Below, one piece after another: positions 25,982 to 37,596 of a DNA stretch of 64,000 bases (the first letter of the stretch is position 1; each line of letters begins with the position of its first letter). Source of the DNA: Roseovarius atlanticus (GTDB lineage: Bacteria > Pseudomonadota > Alphaproteobacteria > Rhodobacterales > Rhodobacteraceae); NCBI RefSeq assembly GCF_001441615.1, contig NZ_LAXJ01000009.1:1-64000 (forward strand), given 5' to 3'. A program made the translations under genes and the position numbers. The notes beneath the pieces were generated by a model that saw only the letters and a program-made list of their open reading frames with translations, did no database searches and was not told where the DNA came from.

Positions 25982-26869
25982 TCACGTCCACTTCGCCACC
26001 GGCGGCAGGCTCATCAGCACCGCGTCCGCATCATGCCCCGTGGCCAGCCCGAACTTGGTGCCCCGGTCGTAGACAAGGTTGTATTCCGCATAAAGCCCGC
26101 GATGCACCAGCTGCGTCTCCTTGTCGGCGTCGCTCCACGGCTGCGCGCGGCGCTTCTCCACCAACGGCAGATAGGCTTTCAGAAAGGCCCGCCCGATATC
26201 CTGCGTCAGGGCGAAATCCGCCTCCCAGTCGCCGGTATTGCGGTCATCCATGAAAATGCCGCCCACGCCCCGCGCCCGATGCCGGTGCGGGATGAAGAAA
26301 TACTCGTCCGCCCAGGCCTTCAGCGCCGGGTAGATCTCGTCCCCATGCGGATCCAGATGCGCCTTCTGCTGAGCGTGGAAATGCGCCGTGTCCTCGTCAT
26401 ATTCGATGCAGGGGTTCAGGTCCGACCCGCCCCCGAACCACCACGCATGGGGCGTCCAGAACATCCGCGTGTTCATGTGCACCGCCGGCACATGCGGGTT
26501 TTGCATATGCGCCACCAGGCTGATGCCCGACGCCCAGAAGCTGGGGTCGTCCGCCATCCCCGGCACGCCGCGCGCCGCCATAGCCTTCTGCGCCTGCTCA
26601 CCCAGCTGGCCGAACACTTCCGAGACGTTTACGCCCACCTTCTCGAACACACGGCCCCCGCGCATCACGCTCATCAGCCCGCCGCCCGCGTCCGAGCCGT
26701 CCTCGCTGGTGCGCTTGGTCGGCTTCACCTCGAACCGCCCCGGTTCCGCCTCCGCCAGCGGGCCGGTCGCATGGCTGTCCTCCAGCGCCTCGAAGGCCGC
26801 GACGATCTCGTCGCGCAACTGGTGAAACCACGTCGCCGCGCGGGATTTCTGTTCCGTCATATCCGTCAT
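25982..26869 (-). CDS. hemF: Oxygen-dependent coproporphyrinogen III oxidase
   Basis: HemF converts coproporphyrinogen III to protoporphyrinogen IX with oxygen in heme synthesis. The 295-residue protein has family signatures VHMNTRMFW, WWFGGGSDLNPCIEYDEDT, HRARGVGGIFMDD, and QLVHRGLYAEYNLVYDRGTK; the length is normal. The ATG at 26869 has GGAAG at good spacing. An ATG eight codons earlier (26893) overlaps the SDR stop and is possible. It is downstream of, and probably co-transcribed with, the SDR gene. Confidence 0.95.
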   Translation of the reverse strand: MTDMTEQKSRAATWFHQLRDEIVAAFEALEDSHATGPLAEAEPGRFEVKPTKRTSEDGSDAGGGLMSVMRGGRVFEKVGVNVSEVFGQLGEQAQKAMAARGVPGMADDPSFWASGISLVAHMQNPHVPAVHMNTRMFWTPHAWWFGGGSDLNPCIEYDEDTAHFHAQQKAHLDPHGDEIYPALKAWADEYFFIPHRHRARGVGGIFMDDRNTGDWEADFALTQDIGRAFLKAYLPLVEKRRAQPWSDADKETQLVHRGLYAEYNLVYDRGTKFGLATGHDADAVLMSLPPVAKWT

Positions 26870-26892
26870 GGTACTTCCTTCAGCGGGCCTCA

Positions 26893-27693
26893 TTAGTGCG
26901 CGGGCGCCGACACCGGGTCAAGCAGCGACCGGCCGCCATCCACCGTCATGATCTGCCCGGTCATGAAGCTCGACCCGTCGCAGGCCAGGTACTGCACCGC
27001 CTCGGCCATCTCGGTCGGCGCCGCGATCCGCCCCAGCGGCGTGTGCGCCTCGATATCCTCGCGATACGTCTTGTTGTCGCGCAGCGTATCCTTCAGCGAC
27101 GCGCTCATGACCGAGCCGAACGCAATCGCGTTCACCCGGATCCGGTGCGGCGCCAGCGCCACGGCCAGGCTGCGGGTCATCTGGTCCACCGCCGCCGACG
27201 CGATGGAATAGCCCAGAAGGTCCGGATGCGTCCGCCGCCCGGCGATCGACGACAGGTTCACGATCGACCCCACCGGTCCCTCCTCCTGCCCTTCCGCCTG
27301 CTTGATCATGCGCTTGGCCACCAGCTGGCTCAGCCGCAGCGCGGTCATCAGGTTCTGGTTCCAAAGTTGCTCCACCGCGTCGTCATCGGGGTTGAGCGGG
27401 TCCGACGGCAGCATCTGCCGCGACGCGTTCACCAGAACGTCCACATCCTCGAACGCGTCGATCGTCGCCGACAGCAGGTTGGCCAGCGTCAGCTTTTCGC
27501 GCAGATCGCCCGCGAACCAGCGCTTGTTGGCCCCGTCCTCGTTCTCGCCCAGCTCGTGCTTCAGCAGCTTTTCGTTGAGGTCTGCGAACATCACGTTCGC
27601 GCCCTTGTCGACGAAATGCCGACCGATGGCCAGGCCCACGCCACTGGCCGCGCCGGTCACGATTGCGGTTTTGCCTTGTATCGAAAAGGACAT
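26893..27693 (-). CDS. Short-chain dehydrogenase/reductase
   Basis: The 266-residue SDR has the cofactor motif TGAASGVG, and catalytic NLSSIAG followed by a tyrosine in GYSIASAAV. The Tyr-x-x-x-Lys position reads YSIAS, so the usual lysine is not where expected; activity may be altered or absent. The C-terminal GSSFMTGQIMTVDGG is classical SDR. The substrate is unknown. It lies directly upstream of hemF. Confidence 0.82.
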   Translation of the reverse strand: MSFSIQGKTAIVTGAASGVGLAIGRHFVDKGANVMFADLNEKLLKHELGENEDGANKRWFAGDLREKLTLANLLSATIDAFEDVDVLVNASRQMLPSDPLNPDDDAVEQLWNQNLMTALRLSQLVAKRMIKQAEGQEEGPVGSIVNLSSIAGRRTHPDLLGYSIASAAVDQMTRSLAVALAPHRIRVNAIAFGSVMSASLKDTLRDNKTYREDIEAHTPLGRIAAPTEMAEAVQYLACDGSSFMTGQIMTVDGGRSLLDPVSAPAH

Positions 27694-27739
27694 GGCTCGA
27701 TCTCTCCCTCATGGCCCGCCCGGACCTTGTTATCGCAAC

Positions 27740-28741
27740 TCAGCCGCGGGTGCGAGACGGTCTTGCCGCCTCGACGATCTTGAACCGGTTGTCGCCGCCG
27801 ATCTCGCGCAGCTCACCGAAACTGGCGGTCAGGTCGCCCTCGTAGGGCAGGTGCCGGTTGGCCACCATGAAAAGCCGCCCGCGCGGGCCGAGCATCCGTG
27901 CCGCCGCCCGGATAAAGGCCCGCCCAAGCCCCGGATCGCTCGCGCGTCCGATGTGAAAGGGCGGGTTCATCACCACCGCATCCACCGGCCCCGGCGCGGC
28001 CCAGGTCAGCGCATCGGCCCAGTGAAACACGGCGCGTGGATCGGTCACGTTCTGCCGCGCACAGTCCAGCGCGACATGATCGGCCTCCACCAGATGCAGC
28101 GCCTGCACGCTCTCGCGGGCCAGCACGCGATGCGCCAGGTATCCCCAGCCCGCGCCCAGATCGACCACTTGCGCGCCCAGCTTCTCGGGCAACGCCTCGG
28201 CCAGCAGGCGCGACGCCGGGTCCACCCCGTCGGCCGAGAACACGCCCGGCGCGGTGACGAAGGCTTTGCCGTCTTCCTCCACCGTGCCGCGCTCCGCCAG
28301 CGCCCAGTCGGAAAACTCGGCCCCCGCCTCGATGGTGAACAGCTTGCCATGCGCCTTCGACAGCGGCGCCGACACCTCCGCGCGGCCCCGGCAGGCTTTC
28401 AGGATCGATTCGATCCCGTCGGTCTTGGCCCCATCGACCACCACGATCCCGTCGCTGACGCCCGCGGCCTCTGCGATCAGCCCCTGGCACAGCGCCTTGG
28501 CGCGCGTGGCAAAGACCAGCGCCGCGCCGTACCGCCCCTCGGGCGCCAGAACGCACTCCCATCCGACGGCCTGAAACGCCTCCCAGTCGGGCCGGAATCG
28601 CGTGATGATCTGGGTACGGTCCTTCGGCAGCCCCGACAGGTCCGCCCCGGTGCGCGGCGCGAAAATAGCCACCCGCGCGCCCTCGGGCCACGCGATCGTG
28701 CCATCCTCCATGGCCAGCGACAGGCGCGATGCCCCGCTCAC
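27740..28741 (-). CDS. RsmC-like class I SAM-dependent RNA methyltransferase
   Basis: The 333-residue protein has an N-terminal half resembling the inactive RsmC repeat and a C-terminal methyltransferase fold with the SAM motif VVDLGAGWGYLAHRVL and the base-methylating motif NPPFH. The family methylates the exocyclic amine of guanine in 16S or 23S rRNA (RsmC/RlmG). The exact target is not decided. It ends near the SDR gene and begins one base from the end of clpS, so all are probably one transcript. Confidence 0.83.
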   Translation of the reverse strand: MSGASRLSLAMEDGTIAWPEGARVAIFAPRTGADLSGLPKDRTQIITRFRPDWEAFQAVGWECVLAPEGRYGAALVFATRAKALCQGLIAEAAGVSDGIVVVDGAKTDGIESILKACRGRAEVSAPLSKAHGKLFTIEAGAEFSDWALAERGTVEEDGKAFVTAPGVFSADGVDPASRLLAEALPEKLGAQVVDLGAGWGYLAHRVLARESVQALHLVEADHVALDCARQNVTDPRAVFHWADALTWAAPGPVDAVVMNPPFHIGRASDPGLGRAFIRAAARMLGPRGRLFMVANRHLPYEGDLTASFGELREIGGDNRFKIVEAARPSRTRG

Positions 28742-28742
28742 C

Positions 28743-29081
28743 CTATTCCTTTTCCATGGTGCATTGCAGCGGATGCTGGTGACGCCGGGCGAAATCCATC
28801 ACCTGCGCCACCTTGGTTTCCGCAATCTCGTGGCTGAACACGCCCACCACCGCGACACCCTTCTTGTGCACGGTCAGCATGATCTCGAACGCCTGCGCGT
28901 GGGACATGCCAAAGAATCGCTCCAGCACCGCCACGACGAATTCCATCGGGGTGTAATCGTCGTTCAGCAGCAACACCTTGTACAGCGGCGGCCGCTTGGT
29001 CTTGGGCTTGGTATCGACCACCACGGCGGCATCGCCGTCGCCGTCATCGTCCCTGCCCGACATGATCACCTGGTGCTGCAT
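28743..29081 (-). CDS. clpS: ATP-dependent Clp protease adaptor ClpS
   Basis: ClpS binds N-degron substrates and delivers them to ClpAP. The sequence has the family core [40 protein letters not shown] and the C-terminal [16 protein letters not shown]. The first 25 residues are a flexible Asp-rich tail. An ATG six codons later (29063) with AGGTG ahead of it is an alternative start. clpA is not adjacent. Confidence 0.94.
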   Translation of the reverse strand: MQHQVIMSGRDDDGDGDAAVVVDTKPKTKRPPLYKVLLLNDDYTPMEFVVAVLERFFGMSHAQAFEIMLTVHKKGVAVVGVFSHEIAETKVAQVMDFARRHQHPLQCTMEKE

Positions 29082-29173
29082 CAATCCCCGTGCTGCGTGT
29101 GGCGTTTCGTGAGCGGTTTATATAACCTCCGACCAGCGTCTGAAAAGGGGGCGCGTCCGGGGCGAGGGCCGCA

Positions 29174-29875
29174 ATGTCACAAAATCTGACGACAATCGCC
29201 TTCGATGCCGACGACACGCTTTGGCACAACGAACGCTTCTTCAAGCTGACCCAGGACAGATTCGCCGATCTTCTGCGCGATTACGTCGATGGGCATCACC
29301 TGGCCGAGCATCTTCTGGCCGCCGAAAAGCGCAACTTGGGTCACTACGGCTTCGGCATCAAGGGCTTTACCCTGTCGATGATCGAAACCGCCATCGACGT
29401 CACCGACGGCCGCGTGCCCGCATCCGTCATCTCCGAATTGATCGCCGCGGGCCGCGAGATGCTGGAACACACCATTGAACTTCTGCCCCATGCCCGCGAG
29501 GCGGTCGAGGCGGTGGCCGGCACCCACCGCGTTCTGCTGGTGACCAAGGGCGACCTTCTCGACCAGGAACGCAAGCTGGCCCAGTCCGGCCTGGGCGATC
29601 TTTTCGACGCGGTCGAGGTCGTGTCGGACAAGACACCCCAGGTCTACACCCGCATTTTCGACCGGCATGGCACCGGCGCGGCCCACGCGCTGATGGCGGG
29701 CAACTCCCTGCGCTCGGACGTCAATCCGGTCATCGCCGCCGGTGGCTGGGGCGTCCACGTTCCCCACGACCTCACCTGGGGCTACGAGGTCGACGACGCG
29801 CCCGAAGACGCCTCGCGGTTCCGAAAGGTGAAGAACCTGGGAGAGTTGCCCGCGCTGGTACAGGAAATCGGCTGA
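29174..29875 (+). CDS. HAD family hydrolase
   Basis: The 233-residue protein has HAD motif I (FDADDTLWHNE), motif II (LLVTKGD), a lysine in VVSDKTPQVY and motif IV (LMAGNSLRSDVNPV). The cap between residues 20 and 100 is helical (type C1). It is related to REG-2/YjjG-type phosphatases; the substrate is unknown. It is divergent from clpS. Confidence 0.85.
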   Translation: MSQNLTTIAFDADDTLWHNERFFKLTQDRFADLLRDYVDGHHLAEHLLAAEKRNLGHYGFGIKGFTLSMIETAIDVTDGRVPASVISELIAAGREMLEHTIELLPHAREAVEAVAGTHRVLLVTKGDLLDQERKLAQSGLGDLFDAVEVVSDKTPQVYTRIFDRHGTGAAHALMAGNSLRSDVNPVIAAGGWGVHVPHDLTWGYEVDDAPEDASRFRKVKNLGELPALVQEIG

Positions 29876-29901
29876 TAGCCGCGCGACATCAACTCGCAAA
29901 T

Positions 29902-29985
29902 GTAGGGTGGGTGAAAACCCACGCGTGCCGCAATCGACGCTTCCCACGTAGGGTGGGTTTCCAACCCACCACGCGCTCACCCTAC
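29902..29985. repeat. GTAGGGTGGGT hairpin repeats between convergent genes
   Basis: Two copies: 29902-29922 (GTAGGGTGGGTGAAAACCCAC) and 29948-29970 (GTAGGGTGGGTTTCCAACCCACC), the second closed by an inverted CACCCTAC at 29978-29985 that overlaps the stop of the DUF1223 gene. Related copies occur at 33724, 37440, 43699 and 46133. They may serve as bidirectional terminators. Confidence 0.85.
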
Positions 29986-30695
29986 TCCAGAACCGCCGCC
30001 GCCTCGATCAACCCCGCGCCGCCCTTGTTCTGCAACAACACCGCCACCGGCGCGTCGCCCCCGGCCTCGGCGGTCACGCGCAACGGCGCGGACCCGTCCC
30101 AATCGCCCAGGCTGCGCATCTCTGTCACAACGTTGGCATAGCTGATCGTCCGGCCCGCGTTCTCGCCGCGCTTGATATGCACCGTGCTTTCGGGCCGGAA
30201 CCGCACCAGCTGCACCGTCAGCGGCCCGTCCATCTGCTTCAGGCTTTCCGCCTCGACCAGCACGCTCTCGCCCTGCCGCGACAGCTCCAGCGCCACCGTC
30301 CGCGGCAGCCGCCGGTGCCGGTCGATCACGTCGACCACATCCATCGGCCGGTTGCCCACCACGTCATCCTTGCCGTTGATCACCATCTGCGGGGTATAGA
30401 CCACCCGCCGGTCCGCCGCCTTGGCATAGGCGCGCTGGCGCTTGGTATGGGCGGGGCTGGCGAAACTGTCCTTCCAGCCGATGTAATCCCAGTAATCCAC
30501 ATGAAGCGACAGCGCGATCACGCCCTCATGCCCCGCCAGCTTGTGAAAGAACTTGTCCGCCGCCGGACAGGACGAACAGCCCTGGCTGGTGAACAATTCC
30601 ACCACCACCGGGCGCTCTGCGTCCTGCGCCACCACGGGTGCCGCGAAAAACAGCACAACGGCCATAACCCCGGTGATCACTTTGCTGAAATCCAT
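29982..30695 (-). CDS. DUF1223 secreted thioredoxin-fold protein
   Basis: The 237-residue protein begins with a signal peptide (VITGVMAVVLFFAAPVVAQD) and carries VVELFTSQGCSSCPAADKF, a CxxC in a thioredoxin-like fold, plus LHVDYWDYIGWKD and YTPQMVINGKDD. These are characteristic of DUF1223, a periplasmic family of unknown function, possibly a redox protein. The start at 30695 gives the signal peptide; the open frame extends upstream without protein character. Confidence 0.85.
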   Translation of the reverse strand: MDFSKVITGVMAVVLFFAAPVVAQDAERPVVVELFTSQGCSSCPAADKFFHKLAGHEGVIALSLHVDYWDYIGWKDSFASPAHTKRQRAYAKAADRRVVYTPQMVINGKDDVVGNRPMDVVDVIDRHRRLPRTVALELSRQGESVLVEAESLKQMDGPLTVQLVRFRPESTVHIKRGENAGRTISYANVVTEMRSLGDWDGSAPLRVTAEAGGDAPVAVLLQNKGGAGLIEAAAVLE

Positions 30696-30805
30696 GCCTG
30701 ACGCTCTACCTGTTTGTTCGTGACGTCGCTTCTGAGTATTCATCCCGGCATGAAACTGCCAATCAAGGTTTCGAGAGAGTCGCGTGAAAACTGTAACATT
30801 CTTCA

Positions 30806-30827
30806 ATTGTGTGCAATAGTATACAAT
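30806..30827. promoter_or_regulatory. Candidate operator upstream of acnA
   Basis: ATTGTGTGCAATAGTATACAAT is an imperfect 22-base dyad with ATTGT/ACAAT ends, resembling GntR-type operators. It lies about 90 bases before acnA in an AT-rich stretch. This is seen by eye only. Confidence 0.3.
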
Positions 30828-30916
30828 AATTGCCGCAGCCCCCTTGAACGACTCTCCCGATTGGGTCAGAAGCAAGCCAGACAATCCTGCCTTCCTACGT
30901 GAAAGGATATCCAGAA

Positions 30917-33706
<2,790 letters not shown>

Positions 33707-33726
33707 GCAACGCGGAACCAAACGTA

Positions 33727-33751
33727 GGGCGGGGATTTTCCCCGCCCTTTT
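33727..33751 (+). terminator. Rho-independent terminator of acnA
   Basis: Perfect nine-pair stem GGGCGGGGA/TCCCCGCCC with a TTT loop, followed by TTTT, 20 bases after the acnA stop. It begins with the GTAGGG motif shared by the other hairpin repeats in the window. Confidence 0.9.
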
Positions 33752-33812
33752 CGGTTTCACGTCAAAAGCCGCCAAGGTTGTTCTTCACCAAGGCACAGTG
33801 TCAGTCGCACGA

Positions 33813-34109
33813 TCACCCATACACCACCGGCTGAGGATCGGGCTGTTTCACTGCCGCGCCTCGAACCGGTTGGACCTCTTCACTTGGCGCACCGATACGC
33901 TCGCCATGTTCACGGATCGCGTCGGGGCTCTCGGCCTCGTAGAAACAAACCGAGCCGATACGCCCGTCCGCTTCGGTCACGGCATAGCTGCGGATCCAGC
34001 GCAGCCGGCCGGCCATCGCCTCGCCGGCTTCAACGGATTTCACGTTTGTCGCCGCAAGCTCCTCATCGTTGGCCCAGATGCCGCGGCGGCGGATCATGTA
34101 GAGTTCCAT
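33813..34109 (-). CDS. DUF4242 family protein
   Basis: The 98-residue protein reads MELYMIRRRGIWANDEELAA at its start, with a ferredoxin-like DUF4242 pattern (RWIRSYAVTEADGRIGSVCF, then YEAESPDAIREH). The family includes small metal-binding proteins of the SCO4226 type; the role is unknown. AAGGAGGT precedes the ATG at 34109 and fixes the start; the longer open frame upstream is not real. It is divergent from the AraC-type regulator gene at 34274, which may control it. Confidence 0.8.
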   Translation of the reverse strand: MELYMIRRRGIWANDEELAATNVKSVEAGEAMAGRLRWIRSYAVTEADGRIGSVCFYEAESPDAIREHGERIGAPSEEVQPVRGAAVKQPDPQPVVYG

Positions 34110-34273
34110 GTCGTACCTCCTTCGCTGTAACTCCTCCCCCGAACGTCGCATCTCACGGCCCCCCGACGCACCAAGCAATCCCGCCAAACACCAAGGGCGA
34201 TCGTGCCAATTTCCTGATACCGGGTGGATTTCGCGCCGGATTCGCGAAACCATGGTCCCAAGCGGGAGGTCAC

Positions 34274-35275
34274 ATGGCTCGAAGCCGCGACAAGCTGCAT
34301 GTTGTCGTCGTGCTCGTCAACGAAGGGCACGCGTCCACCGCCGTCAGTCCGATTGAAATCTTCTCGTCGGCCGGCACCATGTTCGAAGAACTGCGCGGCA
34401 AAGATCCCGATCCCAGATTCCGTGTCACGACCGCCTCGATCGACGGGCGCTCGATCGAAACCGCCCACGGCCTGCGGATCACACCCGATTGCGCCATCGA
34501 CGAAACCGGCCCCGCGGACCTTGTGATCGCGTCCGCATCGGGCCCCGTGCCATCGGAATGGATGGCCCGTCACGCCGCGCTCGTCCCATGGCTGATCGAG
34601 CGCTACGACGATGGTTGCCTTGTTGCGGGCGTCTGTTCCGGCGTCGCGTTCCTGGCCGAGGCCGGTCTGCTCGATGGCCGGCGCGCGACGACATACTGGG
34701 GTGTCGCCGATGCATTCCGGGCGCGCTACCCTGCCGTCGACTGGCGCACTGACCTCCTGATCACTGAGGACGCCGGCATCTTCTGTGGCGGTGGCGTCAA
34801 CGCCGCCGCCGATCTCAGCCTCTACCTGGTCGAGCGCTTATGCGGTCATCGTGTTGCGGTCGAGTGTTCACGCGCGTTGCTGCTCGACATGCCGCGCCAA
34901 GACCAGACGGGATATGCCATCCTGCCACTTGCCCGCCCCCACGGAGACGACCGGATCCGCATGATCGAAGACCACCTGAGCGCCAACTTCCAACGCGACG
35001 TCTCGGTCGAAGAGCTCGCGGAACGCGCGGGCATGAGCCGGCGCACCCTGATGCGCCGTTTCAAGGCTGCCACGAAGGTCAGGCCCGGAACGTACCATCA
35101 GATGCTGCGCATCGCGGCATCTCGCCGGATGCTCGAAGAAGGCGCCACCTCGATTCAACAGGTCAGCACAGCAGTCGGATATGAAGACGCGGCCTTTTTC
35201 CGCCGCGTCTTCAAGCGACATTGCGGCATGACACCGGCCGCCTATCGCGATCGCTTTGGGACCAGGGTCTTATAA
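34274..35275 (+). CDS. GlxA-type AraC family regulator with DJ-1/PfpI domain
   Basis: Residues 1-190 form a DJ-1/PfpI domain with the nucleophile elbow VAGVCSGVAFLAEAGLLDGR (Cys in GVCSG) and residues 225-325 two AraC helix-turn-helices (SVEELAERAGMSRRTLMRRF, VSTAVGYEDAAFFRRVFKRH). The layout matches GlxA/FtrA regulators of catabolic genes. GGGAGG precedes the ATG at 34274. The effector and targets are unknown; the divergent DUF4242 gene is the nearest candidate. Confidence 0.87.
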   Translation: MARSRDKLHVVVVLVNEGHASTAVSPIEIFSSAGTMFEELRGKDPDPRFRVTTASIDGRSIETAHGLRITPDCAIDETGPADLVIASASGPVPSEWMARHAALVPWLIERYDDGCLVAGVCSGVAFLAEAGLLDGRRATTYWGVADAFRARYPAVDWRTDLLITEDAGIFCGGGVNAAADLSLYLVERLCGHRVAVECSRALLLDMPRQDQTGYAILPLARPHGDDRIRMIEDHLSANFQRDVSVEELAERAGMSRRTLMRRFKAATKVRPGTYHQMLRIAASRRMLEEGATSIQQVSTAVGYEDAAFFRRVFKRHCGMTPAAYRDRFGTRVL

Positions 35276-35425
35276 CACCAGGGTCACTGCGCCATAGGGG
35301 CGAAAGGCATCCCTGACACAGCGTATTCTGTCTGCGGGTGCGGGCGATCACGCACCCTCCCCTTGCCGACACCCCCTACGGCCCGTATCTATGACCCAAC
35401 ACCCCTCAAACCCCGGGAGAGACAG

Positions 35426-35770
35426 ATGTTCAAAGGACTAGGCCAGCTCGGCGACATGAGCAAAATGATGAAGGCCGCGCAGGAAATGCAGACCAAGATG
35501 GCCGAACTTCAGGAAGAGATGCACAACATCACCGTCACCGGCGAATCCGGCGCGGGTCTGGTCAAGGCCGTCTGCTCCGCCAAGGGCGAACTGAAAAGCC
35601 TCGACATCGACCCCTCGATCTTCAACTCCGACGACAAGGAAGTGGTCGAGGACCTGATCCTCGCCGCCATCAAGGACGCCCAGGCCAAGGCCAGCGAAAA
35701 GGCCCAGGAAGAGATGGGCAAGCTGACCGAGGGCATGGGTCTGCCCGAAGGCATGAAGCTGCCGTTCTGA
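35426..35770 (+). CDS. ybaB: YbaB/EbfC nucleoid-associated protein
   Basis: The 114-residue protein begins [20 protein letters not shown] and contains [20 protein letters not shown] and [19 protein letters not shown], the conserved YbaB core. It binds DNA as a dimer. ybaB next to recR is a common bacterial arrangement; here a TraB/GumN gene lies between them and dnaX is not adjacent. GGGAGAG precedes the ATG. Confidence 0.94.
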   Translation: MFKGLGQLGDMSKMMKAAQEMQTKMAELQEEMHNITVTGESGAGLVKAVCSAKGELKSLDIDPSIFNSDDKEVVEDLILAAIKDAQAKASEKAQEEMGKLTEGMGLPEGMKLPF

Positions 35771-35772
35771 CG

Positions 35773-36816
35773 GTGAGACGCCGCGCCATCGCGACCCTCC
35801 TGCTGTGCTGCCTCGGCCTGCCTGCCACGGCACAGGCGTGGGCCACGCGCGACCTCTGCCTGATCGACACCCCCCGGATCCATGCAGAGGTCCTGACGCC
35901 CGCGCTGATGGGCGATATCCGCGCGATTGCCGAAACCATCCCCAACGGCACCGGGCGTTACTGGCGCATCACGTCGCCGTCGGGCGCGGTCTCTCACCTC
36001 TGGGGCACGATGCATCTCAATATCCCGGCCATCCTGCGCCTGCCGCCGCAGGTCGAGGCCGACATCGCCGCCGCCCGCGTCATCGCCACGGAAGTCGACT
36101 TTACCGCGCTCAGCCGAGAAGAAATCCAAAGCCGCTACACTTATCAGACCTACTATCACGATCAGATCGGGGTGACAGAATGGGACCTCCCGCTCCCCAT
36201 GATAAACGCGGTCGGCGAACGTCTGTCCGCGCTCGGCTGGGGCGGGCAGGCTGTCTTTACGCTCAAACCCGCCGCCATCGCCGAGCTCCTGATGTCCCCG
36301 CCCTGCAACGATTTCAATGCCGGAATCTATCCGATCCAGGACCACCGCATAAGCCTTCTCGGCGCGCTTGCCGGGGCCGACACGATCGGGCTGGAAGCGC
36401 CCGGCGCGTTTTTCGAAAGATTGGACTCTTCGGATGCAACCGCGCTGACGACCGCGCTCATCGCCGTCTCCGCCGTCTATCTCACGCCCGATTTCGCCCG
36501 CGACGCGTATTCCACGTCTCTCGCGCTCTATCTTCAGGGTCGCATCGGCGACATGATGGCATGGGAACGTCTCCATTTCGACAACACCTACCCCGACGGG
36601 CTGGGTCTGGGCTGGCTCGACACGTCCGACGCCTACATCCTGGCCGACCGCAACCGCGGCTTTCTCGACGCCGCCCGGCCCCAGCTTGCCAAGGGCGGTG
36701 TCTTCATCGCCGTCGGCGCCTATCATCTGCCGGGCGACACCGGCCTTGTCGAACTGCTGCGCGACGAAGGCTTCGCCGTCACCCGCGTCGCCCTGCCGGA
36801 CGAGACTGCGCCATGA
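35773..36816 (+). CDS. TraB/GumN family protein
   Basis: The 347-residue protein has a signal peptide ([20 protein letters not shown]) and the TraB/GumN signatures GTMHLNIPA near residue 78 and [15 protein letters not shown] near the end, with ATEVDF between. The fold is thought to be a Tiki-like metal-dependent hydrolase; the substrate is unknown. The start is GTG two bases after ybaB. Its stop overlaps the recR start (ATGA), so it is co-translated with a recombination gene although it is predicted to be exported. Confidence 0.85.
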   Translation: MRRRAIATLLLCCLGLPATAQAWATRDLCLIDTPRIHAEVLTPALMGDIRAIAETIPNGTGRYWRITSPSGAVSHLWGTMHLNIPAILRLPPQVEADIAAARVIATEVDFTALSREEIQSRYTYQTYYHDQIGVTEWDLPLPMINAVGERLSALGWGGQAVFTLKPAAIAELLMSPPCNDFNAGIYPIQDHRISLLGALAGADTIGLEAPGAFFERLDSSDATALTTALIAVSAVYLTPDFARDAYSTSLALYLQGRIGDMMAWERLHFDNTYPDGLGLGWLDTSDAYILADRNRGFLDAARPQLAKGGVFIAVGAYHLPGDTGLVELLRDEGFAVTRVALPDETAP

Positions 36817-37406
36817 ACTCCACCCGCGACATCGACGCCCTGATCGAGATGATGGCCAAGCTGCCGGGCCTCGGCCCCCGCTCGGCCCGCCGCGCGGTGC
36901 TGCACATGATCCGCAAGCGCGAGCTGTTGCTGTCACCGCTGGCCGACCTCATGGGCCAGGTTGCCGTGACGGCGCGCGAATGCCACACATGCGGCAATAT
37001 CGGCACCACCGAAACCTGCGATATCTGCCTGTCGGAAAAACGCGCCAACGGCATGATCTGCGTGGTCGAGGACGTGGCAGACCTCTGGGCAATGGAACGC
37101 GCGGGCGTCTTCAGGGGCCGCTACCACGTGCTCGGCGGCACGCTCTCGGCGCTCGACCAGGTCGGCCCCGAGCAACTTCGCATCCCCAGGCTGGTCGACC
37201 GCATCGAGGCGGAAAACATCACCGAGGTCATCCTTGCCCTGGCCGCCACCGTCGAAGGCCAGACCACCGCGCATTATATCGCCGACCAGCTCGAAGACCG
37301 CGTCACCCTCACCTCGCTGGCTCAGGGCGTCCCCATCGGGGGCGAGCTGGACTATCTCGACGACGGCACCATCACCGCCGCCCTCAACGCGCGAAAGGCC
37401 CTCTGA
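36813..37406 (+). CDS. recR: Recombination mediator RecR
   Basis: RecR works with RecF/RecO to load RecA at gaps. The 197-residue protein has an N-terminal HhH ([17 protein letters not shown]), a four-cysteine zinc finger ([16 protein letters not shown]) and a Toprim domain ([34 protein letters not shown]). It is full length. The ATG overlaps the preceding TGA. Confidence 0.97.
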   Translation: MNSTRDIDALIEMMAKLPGLGPRSARRAVLHMIRKRELLLSPLADLMGQVAVTARECHTCGNIGTTETCDICLSEKRANGMICVVEDVADLWAMERAGVFRGRYHVLGGTLSALDQVGPEQLRIPRLVDRIEAENITEVILALAATVEGQTTAHYIADQLEDRVTLTSLAQGVPIGGELDYLDDGTITAALNARKAL

Positions 37407-37439
37407 CCCGCTCCTGACACGACCCGTCCGCAACCCCCC

Positions 37440-37558
37440 GTAGGGTGGGTGAAAACCCACCTCTTTGGTGGGTGAAAACCCACCACTTTGGTGGGTGAAA
37501 ACCCACCACTTTGGTGGGCGACAACCCACCTCTTTGGTGGATAAGACCCCACGCTCCC
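37440..37558. repeat. Tandem 23-base GGTGGGTGAAAACCCACCnCTTT repeats
   Basis: A GTAGGG start is followed by four 23-base units (37444-37535) and a degenerate fifth. Each unit is itself a hairpin (GGTGGGT/ACCCACC), and units differ at few positions. It lies between recR and the EamA gene. There are no spacers, so it is not a CRISPR array. Confidence 0.92.
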
Positions 37559-37596
37559 ACCGCTTTGATTGGTTAAACCGCACGCCGCCTCACCTC

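Noticed and set aside
27302-28837. 511-codon plus-strand frame opposite the SDR and RsmC-like genes
   Set aside because: Low-complexity shadow; minus-strand proteins carry SAM and SDR motifs.
35509-36936. 475-codon minus-strand frame opposite ybaB and TraB/GumN
   Set aside because: Shadow across two well supported plus-strand genes.
37440-37558. Possible CRISPR array
   Set aside because: The 23-base units are directly contiguous with no spacers and are hairpins themselves; no cas genes are nearby.
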